DNA of 9,452 nucleotides, from contig SVOX01000051.1 in assembly GCA_015066165.1 (NCBI GenBank), positions 1-9,452 of the forward strand, read 5' to 3'. Below are positions 1-6,068 of this stretch, one piece after another (the stretch's first letter is position 1; every line of letters begins with the position of its first letter). The notes under the pieces were generated by a model, which saw nothing but the letters and a program-made list of their open reading frames with translations, searched no databases and was not told the DNA's origin. This DNA is from Oscillospiraceae bacterium (GTDB lineage: Bacteria > Bacillota > Clostridia > Oscillospirales > Acutalibacteraceae). A program made the translations under genes and the position numbers.

Positions 1-1
1 C

Positions 2-1666
2 GAGCCGATAACTGCCGATTTTGAAATTGAGCCGATTTCTATTTTTGCCGAAGACGACGGCTTTGTATATGATTTTGGTGTTTGTCATTCAGGCGTTTGC
101 AAACTTACTATCGATGCTAAAAAAGGGCAAGAGATAGTTCTTACACACGGTGAAATATTAAAGAACGGCAAATTTAATATTGATAATCTTTGTTGCGATA
201 AAAACCGCACAGAGCAAGACCTTAAATTTATACACAAAGACGTTTACGTTTGCAAAGACGGAAAACAAACGTATATTCCAAAATTTACGTATCACGGTTT
301 TCGCTATGTGAAGGTTACAGGTGTAACCAAAAGTCAAGCGACCAAAGATTTACTGAAGTTTGTGGTAATGCACAGCAACCTTGAAACACGTGGAGGATTT
401 TCTTGCTCGGACGAAACGCTTAACAAACTTCAAGAAATGACACGCCGAAGTGATATTTCAAATTTTCACTATTTTCCTACCGATTGTCCCCAACGTGAAA
501 AGAACGGTTGGACAGCCGACGTCGCCCTTTCGTGTGAGCATATTTTGTTGAATTTCGGGGCTGAAAAAAGTTTTTGCGAGTGGATGAAAAATGTTTGCAA
601 AGCGCAAAACGAAAATGGTGCCATACCCTGTGTTGTACCAACGGGTGACTGGGGATATGGTTGGGGAAGCGGTCCCGCTTGGGACTGTGCTTTGGTTTTT
701 GTACCGTATTATACGTATATGTATAGTGGCAATTCTAAAATTATTGAACAATCGGCAGATACAATATATAAATATTTGAATTACTTGCTCACAAAAAAAG
801 ATGAAAATTCGCTTGTGCATTTTGGCCTTGGTGACTGGTGCCACGCAGGGCGTCCTGAAGACTGCCCAAAAGCACCGCTCGAAGTTACCGATACAATTAT
901 TTCAATGGCTATTGCCGAGCGTTCGGCGTTTTTGTTTGGAATAATTGGTGACACAAAACGGCGTGATTTTGCTTTGAAAATTGCAAATAATTTCAAAAAA
1001 GCGATACGTGAAAATCTTATAGATTTTGAGCAAATGACCGTAAAGGGCAACTGTCAAACAAGTCAGGCACTTGCTATTTATTACGGTGTTTTCATGCCTG
1101 AAGAAACAGGTGACGCTTTTGAAAAATTGCTTCACTTTATTCATTTGGCTGACGACCACATAGATTGCGGTGTTTTGGGCGGTAGGGTGATTTTTCACTT
1201 GCTTTCTCAATTCGGCTTTGTTGATTTGGCTTATAAAATGATAACTCGCAAAGATTTTCCGTCTTACCGTTATTGGATAGAGCAAGGGGCTACGACGCTT
1301 TGGGAAAATTTTGACAAAGAAAAAATCAAATCTTGCAATCATCATTTTTGGGGTGATATTAGCGGTTGGTTTATAAAGTGTATTGCGGGAATTAACTATA
1401 ACCCTAATGCTGATAATATAAAATATTTGGAAATAAAGCCCAATTTTGTTAAAGCACTTAATAATGCCGATGGTTACTACATTACACCTTTTGGAAAGGT
1501 TGTAAGCAGATGGAAAAGAGTGAAAGATAAAATTATATTAAATCTTGAAATTCCTAAAAGTATTACAGCAAAAATTATTTTGCCAAATGGATACAGTATG
1601 GAAAAAGATTGTGAAAAATCGGTTATTACGGGCGAATATATAATTATCAAAGACGGCGAATTATAA
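2..1666 (+). CDS. Alpha-L-rhamnosidase, GH78 family (5'-truncated by window edge)
   Basis: Hydrolyses terminal alpha-L-rhamnose from glycosides or polysaccharides by an inverting mechanism (family knowledge). The frame is open from base 2, so the GTG at 308 is internal and the fragment is the last 554 residues. The motif FTYHGFRYVKVTG (around residues 95-107) is typical of the domain before the (alpha/alpha)6 barrel. DCPQREKNGW (residues 161-170) carries the Asp161, Glu166, Asp173 spacing of the GH78 acidic cluster, with Glu166 the probable general acid. GATTLWENFD holds Glu435, the probable catalytic base. NHHFWGDISGWFIKCIAGI and a C-terminal beta-sandwich follow, as usual for the family. 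The N-terminus is missing, so a signal peptide cannot be judged. No terminator follows; the last codons overlap an operator-like repeat of the next gene's promoter. Family confidence is high; substrate is unknown. Confidence 0.93.
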   Translation, partial: EPITADFEIEPISIFAEDDGFVYDFGVCHSGVCKLTIDAKKGQEIVLTHGEILKNGKFNIDNLCCDKNRTEQDLKFIHKDVYVCKDGKQTYIPKFTYHGFRYVKVTGVTKSQATKDLLKFVVMHSNLETRGGFSCSDETLNKLQEMTRRSDISNFHYFPTDCPQREKNGWTADVALSCEHILLNFGAEKSFCEWMKNVCKAQNENGAIPCVVPTGDWGYGWGSGPAWDCALVFVPYYTYMYSGNSKIIEQSADTIYKYLNYLLTKKDENSLVHFGLGDWCHAGRPEDCPKAPLEVTDTIISMAIAERSAFLFGIIGDTKRRDFALKIANNFKKAIRENLIDFEQMTVKGNCQTSQALAIYYGVFMPEETGDAFEKLLHFIHLADDHIDCGVLGGRVIFHLLSQFGFVDLAYKMITRKDFPSYRYWIEQGATTLWENFDKEKIKSCNHHFWGDISGWFIKCIAGINYNPNADNIKYLEIKPNFVKALNNADGYYITPFGKVVSRWKRVKDKIILNLEIPKSITAKIILPNGYSMEKDCEKSVITGEYIIIKDGEL

Positions 1667-1696
1667 TAAAAGTGGCTATTGTTGGTAAATTTTTGG
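1659..1696 (+). promoter_or_regulatory. Putative AraC-type tandem operator upstream of the MBL gene
   Basis: Two 17-bp segments, 1659-1675 and 1680-1696, have a 21-bp period. They end in AAAGTGG and TTTTTGG, and the second contains TTGGTAAA. The proximal copy matches 13 of 17 bases of the proximal copy before the Dabb operon (2621-2637); the distal copy matches well only in its right half. The proximal copy ends 7 bp before the -35 box, as at the other promoter. The distal half overlaps the end of the rhamnosidase gene. Binding by the AraC protein of this window is inferred. Confidence 0.5.
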
Positions 1697-1703
1697 CATT
1701 TGG

Positions 1704-1732
1704 TTGCAAGTGAAAATTGGGCGTGGTATAAT
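1704..1732 (+). promoter_or_regulatory. Sigma-A-type promoter of the MBL gene
   Basis: A -35 box TTGCAA (1704-1709), a 17-bp spacer and a perfect -10 TATAAT (1727-1732) preceded by TGG, an extended -10. The predicted transcript start near 1739 leaves about 16 nt of leader before the ATG. The weak -35 fits an activator-dependent promoter. The promoter also rules out a TTG start at 1704 for the downstream gene. Confidence 0.75.
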
Positions 1733-1754
1733 TTGTTTGAAAAGGGGTTTTATT

Positions 1755-2549
1755 ATGATTAAAATTGAAAAAATCAATGATAATATTTATAGAACAGTAA
1801 CGCCTTACAAGGATATTTGGACCACAATGTATATTGTAAAAACCGAAAAAGGTGATCTGCTTTTTGATGCGGCAAGTTTCGACGAAGATGCCCAAAACTA
1901 TATTGTGCCTTTTTTAAAGGAATGCGGTGTCACAAGTGAGAGTTTAAAATACATATTCATTTCTCACGACCATTCCGACCATGCGGGCGGACTTGGGGCT
2001 TTGATGGAATATTATCCCGATGCGGTTATTCTTTCCCGTTCCACCGAACTTCGCAACCGCTTTGCCGAGTATGACGTTATCCCGCCGCAAGAAAACGAAG
2101 TTTTTTTAGACGTGCTTAAAACGGTTACCATTACCGGTCACACTTCGGACTGCGCAGGGCTTTACGACGTTAGAACAAAAACTTTAATAACAGGCGACTG
2201 TTTGCAAGTTGGGGGTATTGTGGGCTCGGAAAACTGGGCTGCTAATATTCGTTTTCCTGTGTGTTATTTTGAAGACATTGAAAAGGTAAGAAAAATGGAT
2301 ATTGACCTGTTGCTTACAGCGCACGATTATTATCCTTTCGGTTACAAAGCAAAAGGCAAAGAAGAAATTAACCGCTATTTAGACGGTTGCCGAGAGCCGC
2401 TTTTAAAATTAAAGAAATTGATTTTAGAAAACCCCACCGTTGATGACGAGGGCATTTGCGATATACATAACGTTTCAAAAGATATACCCACTTTCCACGC
2501 AGGTGTGGTAAAATACGTTAGAAAAGCAATGAAAAAGAAAAGATTTTAA
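1755..2549 (+). CDS. Metallo-beta-lactamase-fold hydrolase
   Basis: A 264-residue MBL-superfamily protein, probably a cytoplasmic two-metal hydrolase since no signal peptide or membrane segment is visible. The ligand set looks complete: HDHSDH (His71, His73, Asp75, His76), TGHTSD (His129), TGDC (Asp148) and TAHDYY (His190). The C-terminal part beyond residue 200 is helical and charged and has no motif I recognise. The superfamily covers lactonases, glyoxalase II, phosphodiesterases and others, and the sequence does not pick one; in a sugar locus a lactone or ester substrate is possible but unproven. The start is ATG 1755, because AAAGGGG (1741-1747) is a good ribosome binding site and the longer TTG start at 1704 lies inside the promoter. 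It stands as a single-gene unit with its own promoter and terminator. Confidence 0.88.
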   Translation: MIKIEKINDNIYRTVTPYKDIWTTMYIVKTEKGDLLFDAASFDEDAQNYIVPFLKECGVTSESLKYIFISHDHSDHAGGLGALMEYYPDAVILSRSTELRNRFAEYDVIPPQENEVFLDVLKTVTITGHTSDCAGLYDVRTKTLITGDCLQVGGIVGSENWAANIRFPVCYFEDIEKVRKMDIDLLLTAHDYYPFGYKAKGKEEINRYLDGCREPLLKLKKLILENPTVDDEGICDIHNVSKDIPTFHAGVVKYVRKAMKKKRF

Positions 2550-2551
2550 AC

Positions 2552-2590
2552 AAAAACCGCAAGGGTGTCTTCTTGCGGTTTTGTTCTTTT
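2552..2590 (+). terminator. Intrinsic terminator after the MBL gene
   Basis: A perfect 11-bp inverted repeat, AAAACCGCAAG (2553-2563) against CTTGCGGTTTT (2572-2582), with an 8-nt loop. It is followed by a T-rich tail (TTTTGTTCTTTT). It starts 3 nt after the MBL stop codon and separates that gene from the next operon. Confidence 0.92.
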
Positions 2591-2599
2591 TGTTGTTGG

Positions 2600-2637
2600 T
2601 TTTGGTACGAAAGTGGGGAGTTTTGGTAAAAATGTGG
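2600..2637 (+). promoter_or_regulatory. Putative AraC-type tandem operator upstream of the Dabb operon
   Basis: Two direct repeats, TTTTGGTACGAAAGTGG (2600-2616) and TTTTGGTAAAAATGTGG (2621-2637), agree at 14 of 17 positions. A 4-bp spacer gives a 21-bp period, two helical turns. This 17-4-17 layout is the one known for AraC-family activators such as AraC at araI and XylS at Pm. The proximal copy ends 7 bp before the -35 box. A matching element lies at the same distance from the MBL promoter. The regulator identity is inferred from the AraC gene nearby. Confidence 0.62.
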
Positions 2638-2644
2638 TGTTTTG

Positions 2645-2673
2645 TTGTTTGTTGTTAATTTAAGTGATATAAT
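2645..2673 (+). promoter_or_regulatory. Promoter of the Dabb / PIG-L / MFS operon
   Basis: A weak -35 box TTGTTT (2645-2650), a 17-bp spacer and a perfect -10 TATAAT (2668-2673) preceded by TGA (extended -10). The predicted start near 2680 gives a leader of about 26 nt. The poor -35 box next to tandem repeats suggests activation by a bound regulator. Confidence 0.75.
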
Positions 2674-2705
2674 GTACCCGTAAATATAAAGGAGAAGGTG
2701 ATAGC

Positions 2706-3002
2706 GTGGTTAAGCATATTATACTTTGGAAACTCAAACCCGAACACAACATTTTACAGGTGAAAAAAGGTATGAAAGAAAATCTTGAAGGTCTTTTGGG
2801 AGTGGTGCCCGGTCTTTTGGAAATGAAGGTGCAAATTGAAAGTTTGGATACTTCTAATGCCGACGTAATGCTTTATTCTGTGCTCGAAAGTGAGCAAGCG
2901 CTTAAAAATTACGCCACACATCCCGAACACGTAAGGGTGGCTGACACGTTTGTTCGTCCCTTTACAGAATCTCGCAGTTGTATTGATTTTAAAGTGGATT
3001 AA
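2706..3002 (+). CDS. Dabb-family (stress-responsive A/B barrel) protein
   Basis: A 98-residue protein matching the whole length of the Dabb ferredoxin-like fold. It starts MVKHIILWKLK, has PGLLEMKVQIE around residues 36-46, and ends in the typical block with ALKNYATHPEHVRVAD and a VxPFTESRxCIDF strand. Members form small dimeric alpha/beta barrels; a few are plant or polyketide-associated enzymes, but most bacterial ones have no known reaction. The start is GTG 2706, preceded by GGAGAAGGTGAT, which pairs well with the 16S tail; no better in-frame start exists. It is first in an operon, 15 bp ahead of the PIG-L gene. A role in handling the imported compound or a product of it is inferred from position only. 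Confidence 0.88.
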   Translation: MVKHIILWKLKPEHNILQVKKGMKENLEGLLGVVPGLLEMKVQIESLDTSNADVMLYSVLESEQALKNYATHPEHVRVADTFVRPFTESRSCIDFKVD

Positions 3003-3017
3003 AAGGAGAATAAAAAA

Positions 3018-3878
3018 ATGAAAGTTTTAATGATTGGCGCTCACCAAGACGATAATGAATTTCGCTGTGGCGGTACCGCTTATAAGTTGGTTCAAAAAGG
3101 ACACGAAGTGCGTTTTTTAAGTATGTGTAATGGTTGCGGCGGTCACCATATTATGACCCCTGCAGAAACTACTGCTACACGTGCTAAAGAATCGGCTGCG
3201 GTGGCAAAACTTTTGGGTGTTACATACGACGTTTGGGAAGACCAACCCGACTGCGCCCTTGTTGCCGACCTTGAAACCCGTCGCCGTCTTATTCGTTATA
3301 TAAGACGTTTCTCCCCCGATGTTATTATTGCTCACAGAACTAACGACTACCACGCTGACCACAGAGCATCTGCTCAACTTGTGATGGACGCTTCTTATAT
3401 GCTTATAGTACCGCACGAATGTCCAGACGTTCCCGCTATGAGAAAAACTCCGGTTATTATGTATAACGAAGATAACTTTAAAGAACCGTTATTCCACGGC
3501 GACTTGGTTATTGATATTGACAGCGTTATTGAAACAAAACTTCGAATGGCTCACCTTAACGTTTGTCAGGTTTATGAGTGGTTGGCATATACCAGCGGTC
3601 AGGAAGCAGAAGTTCCTGCCGATGACGAAGGCCGTTTTAAATGGCTTTGCGGTATGGACCTTAACAAATGGTATTCAGATGAAGAAGTTATGTCAAAGCC
3701 AATGCCAATTAGCCGAGGTATTCGTTTTGCCCGTCCTGCCGCCCGTTTCAGAGATAAACTTATTGAAGAATACGGTCAAGAAAAGGGTAGCAAAATTCGT
3801 TTTGCTGAAGCATTCCAGATTTGCGAATACGGTTCGGCAATGAGCGAAGAAATGAGAAAAGAATTCCTGTCACTATAA
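3018..3878 (+). CDS. PIG-L/LmbE-family deacetylase
   Basis: A 286-residue zinc-dependent deacetylase of the family that includes GlcNAc-PI deacetylase and MshB, which remove N-acetyl groups from amino sugars. GAHQDDNEF at residues 7-15 is the AHxDDxE motif: His9 and Asp12 are probable zinc ligands and Asp11 the probable base. The usual Pro is Gln here. NDYHADHR gives His112 and His115, the latter the likely third ligand. CNGCGGHH (around residues 36-43) replaces the common TNGDxGxx loop. No signal peptide is visible, so it is probably cytoplasmic. AAAAGGAG just upstream supports the ATG. It follows the Dabb gene by 15 bp and precedes the transporter by 33 bp. The context suggests an acetylated sugar or glycoside taken up by the transporter; the substrate is not identifiable. 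Confidence 0.9.
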   Translation: MKVLMIGAHQDDNEFRCGGTAYKLVQKGHEVRFLSMCNGCGGHHIMTPAETTATRAKESAAVAKLLGVTYDVWEDQPDCALVADLETRRRLIRYIRRFSPDVIIAHRTNDYHADHRASAQLVMDASYMLIVPHECPDVPAMRKTPVIMYNEDNFKEPLFHGDLVIDIDSVIETKLRMAHLNVCQVYEWLAYTSGQEAEVPADDEGRFKWLCGMDLNKWYSDEEVMSKPMPISRGIRFARPAARFRDKLIEEYGQEKGSKIRFAEAFQICEYGSAMSEEMRKEFLSL

Positions 3879-3911
3879 CAAAAGATTTAATTATTTAAGA
3901 AGGTATTTAAA

Positions 3912-5171
3912 TTGAAAAATAAGTTAGATTACAAGTGGATAATCGCAGGACTTTGTTTTTTGATGATTTTCACCTGTCTTGGATTTTGCAGTTCTACAAG
4001 AAGTCTTTTTGTGCGTCCAATAACCCAGGCGCTTTCAATGGAAAGAAGCGTATATTCTTTTACCGATAGTTTTAGATTTGTATCGGTTGCTATTGTTAAC
4101 GTGTTTTTTGGGTTGTTGGTTTCAAAGTTTGGTATTAGAAAACTCATTGGAGCAGGTTTTTTGGCACTTGTAATTTCAATGTCGATTTACGCCACAGCAG
4201 ATGTTTTTTGGCAATTTTACATAGCGGGTATGTTTTTAGGTATCGGCTTTTCTTGGACTACTACCACAATGGTTGGCTGTGTTGTAAACCGTTGGTGCAG
4301 AGAACAGCAAGGGACTGTTATGGGTGCAATTCTTGCCGCAAACGGTCTTGGCGGCGCAGTTGCGACTGCACTTGTAACAAAGATTATTGATAACAACTCT
4401 AACCCGTTTGCTTACCGAAAAGCATATTGGACAATTGCTGTGATTATTGCTGTTGTTGGCGCTGTTGTGGTAATATTTTTTAGGGAACGTCCAAAAGGAT
4501 ATATTGTAAGCGTTCCTAATAACAATGACAAAGGCCACGGTAACAATTGGATTGGTATTGAGTATTCAAAAGCCGTAAAAATGCCTTATTTTTATATGGC
4601 GGCAATTAGCATTATGTTAACGGGTGCTATTTTACAGGGTATAACCGGTGCTTCGGCGGCTCATCTTGAAGACGTGGGTATTGTTAAATCTTACGTGGGA
4701 CTTGTAATGAGTGTGCACTCAATATTTTTGGCGGTGTTTAAATTTGCAATAGGCATTGTATATGATAAATTCGGTCTTAAAACTACCGTTAATATTTGTT
4801 CGGTAACGTCGGTTGGTGTAATGTTGGTTCTGGCGTTTGTCACCAACTCTCCTACAGGTCGTGTAATGGCTATGATTTACGGCGTTTTCGCAGCATTGGC
4901 ACTTCCGCTTGAAACCATAATGCTTCCAATTTATGCTTCCGATTTATTTGGTGCAAAATCGTTTGACAAGGTGTTGGGCGTTTTTGTTTCGGTAAACTCG
5001 GTTGGATATGCTTTGGGCTCGGTTGTGATAAACGGTTGTTACGATATTTTTGGCAGTTACAAAGGCGTGTTTATTGCGTGTGCTTGTGCTATGTGTGTGA
5101 TTTTGGCTGTTTTACAATACGTAATGAAAAAAGCCAACCAACAACGAAAACTTGTTGAAAATAAAGTTTAA
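3912..5171 (+). CDS. Major facilitator superfamily transporter
   Basis: A 419-residue polytopic membrane protein of normal MFS length with about 12 hydrophobic segments in two halves. The first segment begins near residue 8, and a hydrophilic central loop lies around residues 190-215 (FRERPKGYIVSVPNNNDKGHGNN). VSKFGIRKLIGAG after the second segment is the loop 2-3 signature, echoed in the second half by VYDKFGLKTTV. It resembles monocarboxylate or oxalate/formate-type carriers more than the GPH sugar symporters, but substrate cannot be read from sequence. The start is TTG 3912 with AGAAGG 8 nt upstream; no ATG is near. It is the last gene of the Dabb-PIG-L operon, so it probably imports the compound those enzymes act on. 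Confidence 0.88.
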   Translation: MKNKLDYKWIIAGLCFLMIFTCLGFCSSTRSLFVRPITQALSMERSVYSFTDSFRFVSVAIVNVFFGLLVSKFGIRKLIGAGFLALVISMSIYATADVFWQFYIAGMFLGIGFSWTTTTMVGCVVNRWCREQQGTVMGAILAANGLGGAVATALVTKIIDNNSNPFAYRKAYWTIAVIIAVVGAVVVIFFRERPKGYIVSVPNNNDKGHGNNWIGIEYSKAVKMPYFYMAAISIMLTGAILQGITGASAAHLEDVGIVKSYVGLVMSVHSIFLAVFKFAIGIVYDKFGLKTTVNICSVTSVGVMLVLAFVTNSPTGRVMAMIYGVFAALALPLETIMLPIYASDLFGAKSFDKVLGVFVSVNSVGYALGSVVINGCYDIFGSYKGVFIACACAMCVILAVLQYVMKKANQQRKLVENKV

Positions 5172-5180
5172 TAAAATTAA

Positions 5181-5216
5181 AAAAAGCAGGGTTAACCCTG
5201 CTTTTTATTTTTGCAA
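5181..5216. terminator. Bidirectional terminator between the MFS gene and araC-type gene
   Basis: A perfect loopless 26-bp palindrome at 5181-5206, arms AAAAAGCAGGGTT and AACCCTGCTTTTT, with a T-run on each strand. It lies 9 bp after the MFS stop. On the minus strand it encodes the last residues (KKQG) of the AraC protein, and that gene's stop codon (5192-5194) sits at the centre of dyad. It should terminate transcription from both sides. Confidence 0.92.
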
Positions 5217-5947
5217 TAATCTCTAACACTACAGCCGTTTTTTCGTTTGAAGCACTGCGAAAAATACGAAGGTGACGAAAAACCGAGCGAAAGAGCGGTT
5301 TCCTTTGAAGAAACTCCTTTTAAAAGCATTTCTCTCGCTTTTTCCATTTTAATTTCAAAACAATATTCTCCTACACCTTTTGAAGCGTATTTCATAAATG
5401 CATATTTTAGTGTTGTAAGAGATACGTTGCAAGAAGTTGCAATATGGCTTAAGGTGAGATTTTGATTTATATTTTGGGTTATAAAGTTTACGGCGTTGTG
5501 ATAAACAATACCCAAAGGGCTTGAAACAGCCGATTTAGAATGAACGTCGTTTTCGGCACGAAGAATAAGCGCCCATAATAAATGCTTTGCAGATTCACTT
5601 TTTCTGCCAAGTCCAAAACGTATCTCGTTATCAATAATATTTATGATATTAATATTTTCCTGCCCCAAACGGTAAAATTGTAAAAAATCTTTAACAAAAA
5701 TATTGTGTTGGGGTTCAAATCCTAATGAAATAAACACACAATTTGTGTTGGCGTAATTGTGGTGAAAAACATTGGCGTCGAATAAAACCATATCGCCTGA
5801 TTTTAACTTAAAAACGTTGTTGCCGCAGGTGACTTCAAGTTCACCGCCAAGGACAATGTTAATTTCATAACCTTCGTGCATATGTCCCGAATAAGCATAA
5901 CCCTTTTCGCAAGAAACACGGTAATATTCTCTTATTTTGGTTATCAT
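5192..5947 (-). CDS. AraC-family transcriptional regulator (cupin + HTH)
   Basis: A 251-residue regulator. The N-terminal half (about residues 18-75) is a cupin ligand-binding domain with HMHEGYEI, a LKSGDMVLF turn and VFHHNY. The C-terminal part (about 160-247) is the double helix-turn-helix: LTLSHIATSCNVSLTTLKYAFMK is the first and the KETALSLGFSSPSYFSQCFKRKNG region the second, the conserved AraC signature. Such proteins usually activate sugar genes when a sugar binds the cupin. The start is taken as ATG 5947 because GGAG (minus strand, 5957-5960) lies 9 nt before it; the TTG at 5962 would put that site inside the gene. Tandem repeats of AraC type precede two promoters in this window and are its likely targets. 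It ends inside a shared terminator. Confidence 0.93.
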   Translation of the reverse strand: MITKIREYYRVSCEKGYAYSGHMHEGYEINIVLGGELEVTCGNNVFKLKSGDMVLFDANVFHHNYANTNCVFISLGFEPQHNIFVKDFLQFYRLGQENINIINIIDNEIRFGLGRKSESAKHLLWALILRAENDVHSKSAVSSPLGIVYHNAVNFITQNINQNLTLSHIATSCNVSLTTLKYAFMKYASKGVGEYCFEIKMEKAREMLLKGVSSKETALSLGFSSPSYFSQCFKRKNGCSVRDYCKNKKQG

Positions 5948-5956
5948 TTGTTCACG

Positions 5957-5960
5957 CTCC
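5957..5960 (-). promoter_or_regulatory. Ribosome binding site fixing the AraC-type gene start
   Basis: GGAG on the minus strand, 9 nt before ATG 5947. It falls within the coding sequence of the longer TTG-started reading and so argues for the shorter protein. Confidence 0.65.
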
Positions 5961-5998
5961 AAGTGACTGATATATAAACTTTTATGGCTAAAATCACA

Positions 5999-6027
5999 TT
6001 TACATAGCCGTTTGTTTATATTATAAT
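5999..6027 (+). promoter_or_regulatory. Promoter of the beta-helix / EEP / GH36 operon
   Basis: A -35 box TTTACA (5999-6004), a 17-bp spacer and a perfect -10 TATAAT (6022-6027). It is closer to consensus at -35 than the two repeat-bearing promoters, and no 17-bp repeats of their kind are visible upstream. The predicted start near 6034 gives a leader of about 35 nt. It overlaps the leftward promoter of the regulator. Confidence 0.72.
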
Positions 6028-6048
6028 CTAATTGTAATATAAATTCAA
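6020..6048 (-). promoter_or_regulatory. Promoter of the AraC-type regulator gene
   Basis: Read leftward: a -35 box TTGAAT (6048-6043), a 17-bp spacer and a perfect -10 TATAAT (6025-6020). The predicted start near 6013 gives a leader of about 66 nt. Its -10 shares bases 6022-6025 with the -10 of the rightward promoter. Confidence 0.6.
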
Positions 6049-6056
6049 CACTTTTT

Positions 6057-6063
6057 GAGGTGA
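6057..6063 (+). promoter_or_regulatory. Ribosome binding site fixing the beta-helix gene start
   Basis: GAGGTGA, an excellent match to the 16S rRNA tail, 5 nt before ATG 6069. It overlaps the upstream in-frame GTG at 6060, which therefore is not the start. Confidence 0.75.
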
Positions 6064-6068
6064 CGGTT

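Noticed and set aside
902..1345. Minus-strand frame of 147 codons opposite the rhamnosidase gene
   Set aside because: No recognisable motif or ribosome binding site; the opposite strand carries conserved GH78 motifs across this interval.
1704..1754. Longer MBL protein starting at TTG 1704
   Set aside because: The added segment spans the -35 and -10 boxes and has no ribosome binding site; the MBL fold begins after ATG 1755.
1755..2549. Calling the MBL protein an AHL lactonase or glyoxalase II
   Set aside because: The metal-ligand motifs are shared by the whole superfamily and no subfamily-specific signature is visible.
5984..6011. Inverted repeat ATGGCTA / TAGCCGT around the -35 box of the beta-helix operon promoter
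   Set aside because: Only 6 of 7 bases pair, with a 14-bp gap, and pairing does not extend in or out; it could be an operator but is within chance for this AT-rich interval.
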